Shown here: positions 46,825 to 54,413 of the stretch, one piece after another
How positions within the stretch are numbered: the stretch's first letter is position 1
Layout of the letters: each line of letters opens with the position of its first letter
NCBI RefSeq assembly: GCF_016623585.1
Contig: NZ_JAEHFY010000008.1
Span: 62,001 to 126,000, forward strand
Source of the DNA: Pedobacter segetis
GTDB lineage: Bacteria; Bacteroidota; Bacteroidia; Sphingobacteriales; Sphingobacteriaceae
DNA length: 64,000 nt
Direction of reading: 5' to 3'
Translations under genes and position numbers: made by a program
The notes under the pieces: generated by a model
What the model saw: only the letters and a program-made list of their open reading frames with translations
What the model was told of the DNA's origin: nothing
Databases searched by the model: none

Positions 46825-47304
46825 TTAAATGGTTAAGTCGTTTTCAGATTTCATATCTACTACATTTTGCAGGAGCTTTTCAAATATTGCGGCAGCTGTT
46901 GCCACTACAACAGAGGCAAAAGTAGTTACAATACATATCGCAAGAAAACCCGCTGGGTCGTCCTCTTTATTATGAGTAAACCTTATGATTAGTCCTGCTA
47001 CCATAATAAAAACGCTTAGCACAATAGCACAAATCTTGATGCTCTTTAACGTTTCGACAGCATTTGGTGAGAATATTTTATTTTTTCCGATGTAGCCAAG
47101 TAATTTGAACGCCTTATACAATGCGACAAAAAAAGCGATTGATGTTGCATAACCATATAAGATGAATGGGTCGGTATAGATACTAATCAAATTTAAGTTT
47201 GTGGCTCGTCCTTCTTTTGACGGCATAATAATTAAAAACAACAAGGCAACTATGCCGATAAGCACAAGAACTGCTTTGAGAAATATTATTGAAAATCGTT
47301 TCAT
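46825..47304 (-). CDS. DUF2975 four-helix membrane protein
   Basis: A 159-residue membrane protein of the DUF2975 family with four predicted transmembrane helices (about 8-30, 48-68, 88-108, 122-145) and a short cytoplasmic tail (LLQNVVDMKSENDLTI). Its function is unknown. It is nearly always beside a small XRE regulator, as here, where the XRE gene follows after 3 nt. It may sense an envelope signal passed to the regulator or be its regulated target; both are inference. It is the first gene of the cassette and has a good promoter. Confidence 0.88.
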   Translation of the reverse strand: MKRFSIIFLKAVLVLIGIVALLFLIIMPSKEGRATNLNLISIYTDPFILYGYATSIAFFVALYKAFKLLGYIGKNKIFSPNAVETLKSIKICAIVLSVFIMVAGLIIRFTHNKEDDPAGFLAICIVTTFASVVVATAAAIFEKLLQNVVDMKSENDLTI

Positions 47305-47327
47305 TTTTTTTGATTTAAAATATTATG

Positions 47328-47357
47328 CTAAAGTAATAAATATTTGTTGTAAAACAA
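47328..47357 (-). promoter_or_regulatory. promoter of the DUF2975/XRE pair with an overlapping palindrome
   Basis: On the minus strand TTG (47355-47357), 19 nt, then TACTTTAG (47328-47335) give a -33/-7 pair with one mismatch, 24 nt before the start codon. TTGTT-GTAA-AACAA at 47344-47357 is a perfect inverted repeat between the boxes, a natural operator position for the small HTH protein. Confidence 0.55.
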
Positions 47358-47448
47358 TAAATGCGATTTATTTTTAGGAATTTTTTTATTTTAATTTAAT
47401 CTGGAAATTTGGAGGTTGAATTGCCTGTATGGTGTGTCGTTCACAATG

Positions 47449-47458
47449 ACCGCTAACA
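47449..47458 (-). repeat. inverted repeat, right copy of the DUF2975/XRE cassette
   Basis: ACCGCTAACA is the exact reverse complement of TGTTAGCGGT at 46527. It lies just ahead of the terminator of the PepSY-like gene, as expected if a segment had been inserted beside that terminator. Confidence 0.55.
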
Positions 47459-47481
47459 TTAAAATAATGGCATTTATGAAA

Positions 47482-47512
47482 ACAAAAAAAGGAATCTGAT
47501 TAAAGATTCCTT
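47482..47512 (-). terminator. terminator of the PepSY-like gene (minus strand)
   Basis: AAGGAATCT (47489-47497) and AGATTCCTT (47504-47512) form a perfect 9-bp stem. On the minus strand it is followed by TTTTTTTGTTTT. It lies 28 nt after the gene's stop. Confidence 0.85.
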
Positions 47513-47539
47513 CCTTCAAGATCAATACCAAGACTGATA

Positions 47540-47959
47540 TTAATCGCCCGCTGCTTCTTTGATAAACTTACCGGCTTCTGTAAACAGCATATCTTTACCG
47601 TTCACTTCTGCTTCATACTGCACCTCGCCATTGGCCTTGGTAATTTTTGCAGCCTCTTTGATTTTTGCGCCTTTGTGCATTTTCATCACATTGTCTGTTA
47701 CCACCTTTGGCAATTCAGAAACTTTGATCTCCATTTCCTTTTCTAGAGAAGTTCCATTAGAGGAATAGATTACGCTCATTTCATGCCCCATCTGTTCAAA
47801 GCCGGCTTCGTAATTTGCGCCCTCTTTTTCCCATTTTACTTTGGTGCCGGGGTACTCTTTGTTAAAACTGCTTTTTACGGCATCGGGTACTTTTACTTGT
47901 GCGCAAGCGGTAGCACTAAGTGCTACGGAAGCTGCGATCGTTAAAATCAAATTTTTCAT
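47540..47959 (-). CDS. secreted PepSY-like domain protein
   Basis: A 139-residue exported protein with signal MKNLILTIAASVALSATACAQ and one PepSY-like (beta-lactamase-inhibitor-like) domain made of two related halves: VKSSFNKEYPGTKVKWEKEG...YEAGFEQMG and VTDNVMKMHKGAKIKEAAKI...YEAEVNGKD. The family is abundant in Bacteroidota, and its role is unproven. The predicted surface is very Lys/Glu-rich. It is monocistronic with its own strong terminator. Confidence 0.88.
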   Translation of the reverse strand: MKNLILTIAASVALSATACAQVKVPDAVKSSFNKEYPGTKVKWEKEGANYEAGFEQMGHEMSVIYSSNGTSLEKEMEIKVSELPKVVTDNVMKMHKGAKIKEAAKITKANGEVQYEAEVNGKDMLFTEAGKFIKEAAGD

Positions 47960-48130
47960 AACTATTTTTTTTGTTTACGATAAATGTAATCGTGAAATCT
48001 GAAAACATCTTGAAGAACCAGTAGCGTTTTGCTAAAGAGCTATTCGGTTCTTAAGTATTATGGATTTGATATGCTTTAATAAAGTTTCTGTTATTAGATT
48101 TGGCTAAGTTGCCATAAACTAAAAGAATAT

Positions 48131-49771
48131 TTAAGAAAGGTACTTTCCAACTATCGGCATCCTACGGCCCATGCCAAATGCTTTTGGCGAAACCCTTAAA
48201 ATAGGAGGGGTTTGGTATCTCTTAAACTCTGCTTTGTTTACCATTTTAAGTATCCTGTTTACCAAAGCCTCATCATAACCATCTTTAATAATGGCCTTTG
48301 AGCTTTTTTTCATCTCTATGTATTCAAATAAAATTTTATCCAAAATATCATAATCTGGCAAAGAATCAGAATCTTTTTGATCTGGCCTTAATTCCGCAGA
48401 AGGTTGCTTAATAATGGTATTAATAGGTATAATTTCTTTTTCCCTATTGATATATTCACATAACTGATAAACTTGCGTTTTATAACAATCTCCAATTACA
48501 GAAATTGCCCCGCACATATCCCCATATAAAGTACCGTAGCCCACGGCAGATTCACTCTTATTAGAAGTGTTTAGTAATATATAGCCAAATTTGTTAGACA
48601 TCGCCATTAATAGTAAGCCCCGTGATCTAGCTTGAATGTTTTCTTCGGCAATGTTTTGCTCTAAACCCTTAAACTCTTCTTTTAAAGTATCTTCAAAAGT
48701 TTCGGCAATGTTTTTTATAGGGATAACCGTACTTCTACATCCTAAGTTCTTAACCAGGTCTTCGGCATCTTTTATAGAATGATCAGAAGAATATTTAGAA
48801 GGCATTAGAACAGCCATCACGTTATCTGCACCCAAAGCTTCACAGGCTAAAGCACAAACCAAGGCCGAATCTATCCCGCCAGAAAGGCCCAAAGTTGCTT
48901 TAGAAAAGCCAGATTTTCTGAAATAATCTTTAATCCCAAGAATTAAGGCATGGTAAACCTGCTCGGTATCCGAGGCTCTTTTATCTTCTTTGTTTAAAAT
49001 AATAGCACTTTGTATCTGTTCTACATCAAAAACCTTAATATCTTCCTCAAAATATTTTAGTTCCGAAACCAAATCCCCAGCTTTATCAAAAACTAAAGAG
49101 CCTCCATCAAAAATGAGTTCTGTTTGTGCACCAACATGGTTTACGTAAAATAACGGCAAATTATATTTTCTGCAGTTTTGCGAAAGTATAAAGATTCTTT
49201 CTTCATCATGGTTATACGCAAACGGAGAAGCGGCGATATTGATCATAAGATTTGGTTCTTCTTTGATCAACTCATCCATGGGGCAGGTTTTATAAAGCGG
49301 GTTATCTCCTAAATTCCAAAGGTCTTCGCAAATGGATAAGGCAATTTTATGCCCTTTATATTCTATACATTTAAACTCGTGGGCAGGTTCAAAATATCGA
49401 TATTCATCAAAAACATCATAAGTAGGCAATAATGCCTTTTTTACTATTTGTTTGATTTCACCGTCGGCAATAAAAAGTGCGGCGTTATAAAGGTCTTTTC
49501 CTTCAATTACTGGGTTAACAATGGGTAAACCAATAATGCAAGCCATATTTGTGGTGGCTTTTGCAATTTCATCGGCAGAAGCCATGCACAATTCTATAAA
49601 TTCTGGATATTCTAAAAAATCTCTAGGAGGGTAACCGCAGATGCAAAGCTCGGCAAATACAACCAAATCAACACCGTTTGCTTTTTGCTGGTTTATGGTA
49701 TCGATAATTTTTTTAACGTTTGCCTCAAAGTTACCAATATGGTAATTCAATTGTGCTAAAGCTATTTTCAT
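48131..49771 (-). CDS. nadE: glutamine-dependent NAD+ synthetase
   Basis: A 546-residue two-domain enzyme. Residues about 1-250 form a nitrilase-like glutaminase domain with the catalytic triad Glu (FAELCICGYPPRD), Lys and Cys (LSICEDLW). Residues about 270-546 form the ATP-pyrophosphatase NAD synthetase domain with P-loop LGLSGGIDSAL. It makes NAD from nicotinate adenine dinucleotide with glutamine as ammonia donor. ATG 49771 is preferred over the TTG one codon earlier. gldB is nearby, a link seen in other Bacteroidota. Confidence 0.96.
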   Translation of the reverse strand: MKIALAQLNYHIGNFEANVKKIIDTINQQKANGVDLVVFAELCICGYPPRDFLEYPEFIELCMASADEIAKATTNMACIIGLPIVNPVIEGKDLYNAALFIADGEIKQIVKKALLPTYDVFDEYRYFEPAHEFKCIEYKGHKIALSICEDLWNLGDNPLYKTCPMDELIKEEPNLMINIAASPFAYNHDEERIFILSQNCRKYNLPLFYVNHVGAQTELIFDGGSLVFDKAGDLVSELKYFEEDIKVFDVEQIQSAIILNKEDKRASDTEQVYHALILGIKDYFRKSGFSKATLGLSGGIDSALVCALACEALGADNVMAVLMPSKYSSDHSIKDAEDLVKNLGCRSTVIPIKNIAETFEDTLKEEFKGLEQNIAEENIQARSRGLLLMAMSNKFGYILLNTSNKSESAVGYGTLYGDMCGAISVIGDCYKTQVYQLCEYINREKEIIPINTIIKQPSAELRPDQKDSDSLPDYDILDKILFEYIEMKKSSKAIIKDGYDEALVNRILKMVNKAEFKRYQTPPILRVSPKAFGMGRRMPIVGKYLS

Positions 49772-49788
49772 CAAGTATTAAAGGTAGG

Positions 49789-50427
49789 TTAAAAATAAAC
49801 CGCAAGGGTTAGACCAATATAAGAGCTTTTTAAAGTACCAGATCCAGATTTAATATCGGTAAAGCCGTTATCAAAAGTAAGGCCCCCGGCCAATTTTGTT
49901 TTTTCGCCAGCGGCAAACTCGGCACCTGCGCCTATAATAAGAGAAGCCCTATAAAAAGAAATATTTTTATAGATATCCACATCTGTTTGTACAGGTTCGC
50001 TGCTTAGGCCTTTAATATCTTGTTTAGCCCTAACATTAAATGCGTTACCTAGCCCAAACTGGCCAAAAAACTTTAGTCCGTTGGTTTCAGACGTACATAG
50101 TTTAACCGTCGCAGGAATTTCTATATATTGCAGTTTGTAGATTTTTTGCTCATTTGTTGCCGTTTCTTTTGTTTGGCCATTAATGGTTGTTAATTTTAAC
50201 GCTGTACTAAAAGCATAATTTTGGGCAAAATAAAAATCGCCCAATAAACCATAAGTGAAACCAGCTCTTAGGCCGTCGCCATCAACCCCTTGTATGTCTG
50301 ATTTGATGTAGCCAAAAGTTGGATGAGCGGTTAAACCCAGTTTAAAACCCTTAAAAGTATCTTGCTGTTGTGCAAAAATCAATGTTGTACCTAAGCAAAG
50401 TACAATAGCTAAAAATATCTTTTTCAT
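49789..50427 (-). CDS. outer-membrane beta-barrel protein (PorT-family-like)
   Basis: A 212-residue exported protein with signal MKKIFLAIVLCLGTTLIFAQ and alternating-residue beta strands up to the C-terminus SSYIGLTLAVYF, which ends in an aromatic residue as in outer-membrane barrels. It is about the size of an 8-strand barrel of the OMP_b-brl_2/PorT type. Function is not predicted. It lies 17 nt before nadE on the same strand and is divergent from gldB. Confidence 0.85.
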   Translation of the reverse strand: MKKIFLAIVLCLGTTLIFAQQQDTFKGFKLGLTAHPTFGYIKSDIQGVDGDGLRAGFTYGLLGDFYFAQNYAFSTALKLTTINGQTKETATNEQKIYKLQYIEIPATVKLCTSETNGLKFFGQFGLGNAFNVRAKQDIKGLSSEPVQTDVDIYKNISFYRASLIIGAGAEFAAGEKTKLAGGLTFDNGFTDIKSGSGTLKSSYIGLTLAVYF

Positions 50428-50459
50428 AAAATGAGATTAATAAATTGCGTTAATTTGTG

Positions 50460-51500
50460 ATGATGAAAACTATTAATTGCGCCAAAATTACTCTTTTTTT
50501 TATAATATCATTTTTGATGATGGCTTGTCAGCGGCAAAATAGAATTGATACCAGTAATATCAACATAAACCTTACCATAGAAAGATTTGATCAAGACCTA
50601 TCTGATATAAAAACTTCTGAGTTGTACCAAAAATTGCCCCAACTCAAAAAGAAATACGGTAATTTTTATAATGATTACTTTCAGAAAATCCTAAATGTTG
50701 GCCCAACTGATAATGGGCAATATATTGCAACGGTACAACAGATTTTAGAAGGGAAACCATTTAGAGATTTGCAAGAAGAAACCAACCAGGTTTATCCGGA
50801 TATGGATAAGCAAAGGCCAGAGCTTACAGAGGCCTTCAAAAGGATAAAATATTATTATCCAGAGTGGAAAGTACCCAAATTAATTACCTATATATCTGGT
50901 TTTCAAGTGCAAACGCCAATTGGCACAGGGTATGTAGGCATTGGTTTAGATATGTTTTTAGGCAAAGATTCTAAATTTTATCCCGCATTGGTAGAAACCG
51001 TACCAAGATACATCAGTAGAAGATTTACGCCAGAAAATATTACACCCAGAGTAGTTGAGGTAATAACAAGGGAAGATCTGTTCCCAGAGTTGGATAAGGA
51101 TAAGAGTTTACTCGCCAAAATGGTTTACAATGGCAAATTGCTTTATTTTATGAAGCAGATACAACCAGAGATAGCAGATAGTACTTTAATTGGTTACTCT
51201 AAAAAGCAAATGGAATGGGCTAATGATTTTGAATCTGATACCTGGGCTTATTTTTTGGATCAAGATTTATTGTACGAGACAGATTATTTTAAGATCCAGA
51301 AATATATCTCTGAAGCTCCGTTTACCCCTGGTTTAGGAGATAAAAATGATTCTGCCCCAAAATTGGGTTTATATATTGGATGGCAAATAGTCAGAAAATA
51401 TATGGAAGAAAACCCAAAAGTTACCTTGAAGCAATTGATGTTAGAAAAAGATGCCCAAAAAGTACTAAGATTGGCAAAATACCGTCCTTCTAATAAATGA
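50460..51500 (+). CDS. gldB: gliding-motility lipoprotein GldB-like
   Basis: A 346-residue lipoprotein with signal and lipobox (FFIISFLMMACQ) matching the GldB family in length and pattern: an N-terminal IERFDQDLSDIKT, the central FKRIKYYYPEWKVPKLITYISGFQVQ and the C-terminal LGLYIGWQIVRKYME. GldB is essential for gliding and type IX secretion in Flavobacterium, but it also occurs in non-gliding species. Three start codons in a row (GTG, ATG, ATG) are possible; ATG 50460 is used. The patatin gene follows after 7 nt, and nadE is close by. Confidence 0.87.
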   Translation: MMKTINCAKITLFFIISFLMMACQRQNRIDTSNININLTIERFDQDLSDIKTSELYQKLPQLKKKYGNFYNDYFQKILNVGPTDNGQYIATVQQILEGKPFRDLQEETNQVYPDMDKQRPELTEAFKRIKYYYPEWKVPKLITYISGFQVQTPIGTGYVGIGLDMFLGKDSKFYPALVETVPRYISRRFTPENITPRVVEVITREDLFPELDKDKSLLAKMVYNGKLLYFMKQIQPEIADSTLIGYSKKQMEWANDFESDTWAYFLDQDLLYETDYFKIQKYISEAPFTPGLGDKNDSAPKLGLYIGWQIVRKYMEENPKVTLKQLMLEKDAQKVLRLAKYRPSNK

Positions 51501-51507
51501 TCACAAA

Positions 51508-52293
51508 ATGAAAATAGGAATAGTTTTAAGTGGAGGAGGAATTAGAGGAATAGCACATCTGGGTGTTTTAAAAGCTGTGAAGGATAAAAAAATCCCTATT
51601 TCTATGATTACCGGTACAAGTGCCGGTGCAATTGCGGGAGCTTTGTTTGCCAATGATATTGATCCGTACCAGGCTTTGCAAATATTTCAAGAAACAAAAC
51701 TTCTGAGATTTCTTAGGCCGGCATTTCGCTCTCCGGCTTTGTTAAGCTTAGAATCTACCATCCCATTGTTTAAAAAATATTTACCCCATGATTCTTTTGA
51801 AAACCTAAAAATCCCTTTAATAATTACTGCAACAAATTTTAACAAAGGAAAGCTGGTTTATTTTAAAGACGGAGACCTAATAAGAAAAGTATTGGCCTCT
51901 AGTTGTATCCCGGGGGTTTTTAACCCTATCATGATCGAGGGGGAGTATTATGTTGATGGCGGCGTATTAAACAATTTCCCAATTGAGCCCCTTTTAAAAA
52001 ATTGTGATTTTGTGATTGGCTCTAGTTGCAATCATTTGCCAGAACTTGATAAGTTTAGGAACATTAAACATGTTTTTGAAAGAGCCGCAGTACTTTCTAT
52101 CAATTCTGATATGGAAGAAAAATTAAAAGGGGTTGATTTTTTAATAGAGCCAAATGCACTTGGCGAAACAAGCTTATTTGATACTAAGCGAGCAGAAGAG
52201 ATTTTTTGGCTTGCCCATGAAGAAACACTTAAGCGGATAGACGAACTAAAAAACCAGATCGAGATAAAAGAAAAAGGCGTTATCCCTAATTAA
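51508..52293 (+). CDS. patatin-like phospholipase family protein
   Basis: A 261-residue patatin with the oxyanion motif SGGGIRGIAHLGVL (8-21), nucleophile Ser38 in GTSAG, and catalytic Asp150 in VDGGVLNNFP. The Ser-Asp dyad enzymes hydrolyse acyl esters of membrane lipids. There is no signal peptide, so it is cytoplasmic or membrane-associated. It is 7 nt after gldB and probably in the same transcript. A hairpin that acts as terminator for the opposing gene is embedded in its last codons. Confidence 0.93.
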   Translation: MKIGIVLSGGGIRGIAHLGVLKAVKDKKIPISMITGTSAGAIAGALFANDIDPYQALQIFQETKLLRFLRPAFRSPALLSLESTIPLFKKYLPHDSFENLKIPLIITATNFNKGKLVYFKDGDLIRKVLASSCIPGVFNPIMIEGEYYVDGGVLNNFPIEPLLKNCDFVIGSSCNHLPELDKFRNIKHVFERAAVLSINSDMEEKLKGVDFLIEPNALGETSLFDTKRAEEIFWLAHEETLKRIDELKNQIEIKEKGVIPN

Positions 52294-52297
52294 CGCC
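52266..52297 (-). terminator. terminator embedded in the 3' end of the patatin gene
   Basis: GGCGTTA (52276-52282) pairs with TAACGCC (52291-52297) around the patatin stop codon. On the minus strand TTTTTCTTTT follows, so it should end the small membrane-protein transcript; it may also stop the plus strand weakly. Confidence 0.75.
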
Positions 52298-52322
52298 TTC
52301 AAAATATTTACCAGTTTGTTAA

Positions 52323-52508
52323 TTAATCTTTTAAAACCCTCATTACCCCGCTAATCGCAATTGCTGCACCAATAATGGTAATAGCCCAGCCGATCATATC
52401 AACCAACATAGAGTGATAAACAAACTGCTTTACATAAATGCCAAACAATCCAATAAATACTCCAAGGATAATGATCTTATAATGCGAAGGGTTGTTTGCG
52501 TTTACCAT
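52323..52508 (-). CDS. small two-helix membrane protein
   Basis: A 61-residue protein with two predicted transmembrane helices (about 9-27 and 37-56), a short hydrophilic start (MVNANNPSHYK) and end (RVLKD). It resembles small integral-membrane proteins of unknown function that are common in Bacteroidota. It converges with the patatin gene and has a TAnnTTTG box 25 nt upstream and a clear terminator, so it is a single-gene unit and probably real. Confidence 0.78.
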   Translation of the reverse strand: MVNANNPSHYKIIILGVFIGLFGIYVKQFVYHSMLVDMIGWAITIIGAAIAISGVMRVLKD

Positions 52509-52532
52509 CTTATTTTAAATTGATTTGTTCTG

Positions 52533-52540
52533 CAAAAATA
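52533..52540 (-). promoter_or_regulatory. -7 box of the small membrane protein
   Basis: CAAAAATA reads TATTTTTG on the minus strand, an exact TAnnTTTG match 25 nt before the ATG. No -33 box is evident. Confidence 0.45.
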
Positions 52541-52636
52541 AAACTATTGTTGAAATAAGCCCCATAATTTCTAAAATCTTTGAGATAAAAAAACAAAACT
52601 GTATCAATATTGCTAAAGCCCACGTAATTATGTTTG

Positions 52637-53104
52637 ATGTTAAAATTAAGAATACCCTTTCTGTTCTGTATTAGTCTGGTTTTAGCCTCTGCTTGCAAAC
52701 AATCAGAAAAATTAAACAATTGCGCTAATGTAAGATGTGCCACACCCCTTATAGATTTAAGATTGAAGTTTGAGGATAAGCAGACCGGCACCGACCTGTT
52801 GTTTGGTTCAAATAGCAAATACCGTTTAAAGGATATTGAGATTTATAGCACAAGGTTAAAAAAAGATATTGATTTTAAAGTGGATAGTTCGGGCATTAAG
52901 CAAACATCTATTGCTTTAAGCATTACAGCTTCTGATGAGCTTAATATTTCTTTGGGTAAACTTAAAACAGCTGTTTTAAAACTGGAAACCAAATTTACCA
53001 AAACCGATTGTTGCGGAACTTTAGAACTAACAGGATTAGAAGTAAACAATTCTGTTAATTCTTTTACTAATAACGGCCCTACACTTATTACCTTAAAAAT
53101 ATAG
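52637..53104 (+). CDS. small lipoprotein of unknown family
   Basis: A 155-residue lipoprotein from ATG 52637 (signal MLKLRIPFLFCISLVLASAC, lipid Cys20). The mature part has a Cys pair CANVRC near 29-34, a beta-rich body, and a second Cys pair in TDCCGTLELTG. The paired cysteines suggest a disulfide-stabilised periplasmic domain. The family was not recognised. It is divergent from the small membrane protein and is followed by its own terminator. Confidence 0.78.
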   Translation: MLKLRIPFLFCISLVLASACKQSEKLNNCANVRCATPLIDLRLKFEDKQTGTDLLFGSNSKYRLKDIEIYSTRLKKDIDFKVDSSGIKQTSIALSITASDELNISLGKLKTAVLKLETKFTKTDCCGTLELTGLEVNNSVNSFTNNGPTLITLKI

Positions 53105-53133
53105 CTGCCTATATTAATTGATTGACCCTAAAG

Positions 53134-53166
53134 CATCCATCTGCAAAAGCAATGGATGTTTTTTTT
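53134..53166 (+). terminator. intrinsic terminator after the small lipoprotein
   Basis: CATCCAT pairs with ATGGATG around an 11-nt loop and is followed by eight T residues. It lies 29 nt after the stop and 40 nt before the DUF6496 gene. Confidence 0.78.
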
Positions 53167-53206
53167 GGCATTGTTTTTTCTTTTTTTAATAAAGGAGAAA
53201 AAAGAT

Positions 53207-53386
53207 ATGGCTAAATATTCTAAAAAGGCTCAAGAAAAGATAGGAAAGGTAATGGGCGAATTTAAAGACGGCAAATTAAAAAGCAGCTCTGGCGATAAAG
53301 TTACAGATAGAAAACAAGCAATTGCAATCGGGATTTCTGAAGCTAAAGAGGAAGGATTAAAAGTTCCTAAACAGAAGAAAAATTAG
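53207..53386 (+). CDS. DUF6496 family small basic protein
   Basis: A 59-residue Lys-rich soluble protein (MAKYSKKAQEKIGKVMGEFK, then SSSGDKVTDRKQAIAIGISEA), a DUF6496-type domain of unknown role. A longer reading from ATG 53156 would put a poly-Phe stretch from the terminator T run at its N-terminus; ATG 53207 is better, because AAAGGAG lies 9-10 nt ahead. The KxTDRKQAIAIGISEA pattern is also found in stress-associated plasmid and chromosome proteins of many bacteria. It converges with atpG. Confidence 0.82.
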   Translation: MAKYSKKAQEKIGKVMGEFKDGKLKSSSGDKVTDRKQAIAIGISEAKEEGLKVPKQKKN

Positions 53387-53390
53387 GTTA

Positions 53391-53425
53391 TTAAAAACAA
53401 AACCTCCACTTTTTAAAAGTGGAGG
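53391..53425 (-). terminator. terminator of the ATP synthase operon (minus strand)
   Basis: CCTCCACTTTT pairs with AAAAGTGGAGG around one nucleotide, so effectively a 9-bp stem. On the minus strand it is followed by TTTTGTTTTTAAT. It lies about 27 nt after the atpG stop. Confidence 0.82.
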
Positions 53426-53451
53426 CTTATCCCTTTGTTTAAATGTTTTTG

Positions 53452-54336
53452 TTATCCATTTGATAATGCCGCGGCACCACTTACAATTTCAGAAAGTTCT
53501 GTTGTAATTGCGGCTTGCCGGGCTTGGTTATAAGCCAATTTTAATTTCTTTAATAAATCACCCGCATTATCTGTTGCTTTGTCCATTGCGGTCATTCTAG
53601 CACCATGTTCAGAGGCATGTGAATCTAAAACTGCTTTATATAACTGAAGTTTGATGTTTTTAGGGATCAATTCTTCTACAATCTCTGCTTTTGATGGTTC
53701 TAAGATATAATCTATTTGATTACTAGAAACCTGTACCTTTTTTTCTGCCTTTGGCACTGGCAAAAGTTGCTCAGTGGTTAAAATTTGTACAGCAGCATTT
53801 CTAAATTGGTTATAAATTACCTCTACTTTATCGTATTTTCCATCAACAAAACCTTGCATTATAGATTCTGTAATTTTAGAAACGTCTTCAAAATGTAAAT
53901 GATTGTAAATATCGTTATTGTTTCCAATCATATTATATTTACGCTTTTCGAAGTAATCTTGCCCTTTTTTACCAATAGCTGCAATATGTAGATTTCCGCT
54001 CTTATGAAAAGCACTATATTTTTCGGCAATCAGGTTGTTGGTGGTTTTAATCACGTTCATGTTAAAAGCACCAGCCAAACCACGGTTAGAGGTAACAAGC
54101 ACCACTAAAACGTTTTTAACTTCACGTTCTTGGGTGTAAACAGAAACGCCATCTTCTAAACTGGCAGAAAGATTGGCTAAGATCTCTTTTAATTTATTGG
54201 CATAAGGGCGCAATTGAATAATAGCATTGGTAGCTCTTTTTAATTTAGCCGCCGATACCATTTTCATGGCCTTGGTAATTTGCTGTGTAGAACTTACCGA
54301 AGATATCCTGATTCTTACTTCTTTTAAATTTGCCAT
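53452..54336 (-). CDS. atpG: ATP synthase F1 subunit gamma
   Basis: The 294-residue gamma subunit is the rotating central shaft of F1. The N-terminal helix MANLKEVRIRISSVSSTQQITKAMKMVSAAKL and C-terminal helix (TDNAGDLLKKLKLAYNQARQAAITTELSEIVSGAAAL) form the coiled coil, and the middle forms the Rossmann-like foot. It is full length. It is the last gene of the operon: atpD (beta) and atpC (epsilon) do not follow, and a terminator does. A self-complementary spacer separates it from atpA. Confidence 0.97.
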   Translation of the reverse strand: MANLKEVRIRISSVSSTQQITKAMKMVSAAKLKRATNAIIQLRPYANKLKEILANLSASLEDGVSVYTQEREVKNVLVVLVTSNRGLAGAFNMNVIKTTNNLIAEKYSAFHKSGNLHIAAIGKKGQDYFEKRKYNMIGNNNDIYNHLHFEDVSKITESIMQGFVDGKYDKVEVIYNQFRNAAVQILTTEQLLPVPKAEKKVQVSSNQIDYILEPSKAEIVEELIPKNIKLQLYKAVLDSHASEHGARMTAMDKATDNAGDLLKKLKLAYNQARQAAITTELSEIVSGAAALSNG

Positions 54337-54340
54337 TTTC

Positions 54341-54411
54341 TAGTATTGAGAATTGAGTAGTTAGTATTGCGATTGAGAACTCAATACACTATACGCACTA
54401 CTCAATACTAA
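54341..54411. repeat. self-complementary spacer between atpA and atpG
   Basis: TAGTATTGAG (54341-54350) is the exact reverse complement of CTCAATACTA (54402-54411), and inner words TAGT, GTAT and TTGAG also mirror. It occupies almost the whole spacer and has no T tract, like the elements at 7459 and 13673. Confidence 0.6.
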
Positions 54412-54413
54412 AA

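Noticed and set aside
46600-47304. Toxin-antitoxin system reading of the XRE and DUF2975 pair
   Set aside because: The membrane protein has four helices and 159 residues, unlike known small membrane toxins, and DUF2975-XRE pairs have no established toxin activity.
46527-47458. Classical integron attC site at the cassette ends
   Set aside because: The core GTTAGCG does not fit the GTTRRRY rule and no integron integrase is in the window; only a general inverted-repeat cassette is claimed.
52629-52636. TATGTTTG as a promoter for the small lipoprotein at 52637
   Set aside because: It overlaps the start codon region; a transcript from here would lack the start of the signal peptide, so the match is probably chance.
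53156-53206. Longer N-terminus for the DUF6496 protein
   Set aside because: It would translate a terminator T run into poly-Phe; the Shine-Dalgarno-like AAAGGAG fits the start at 53207.
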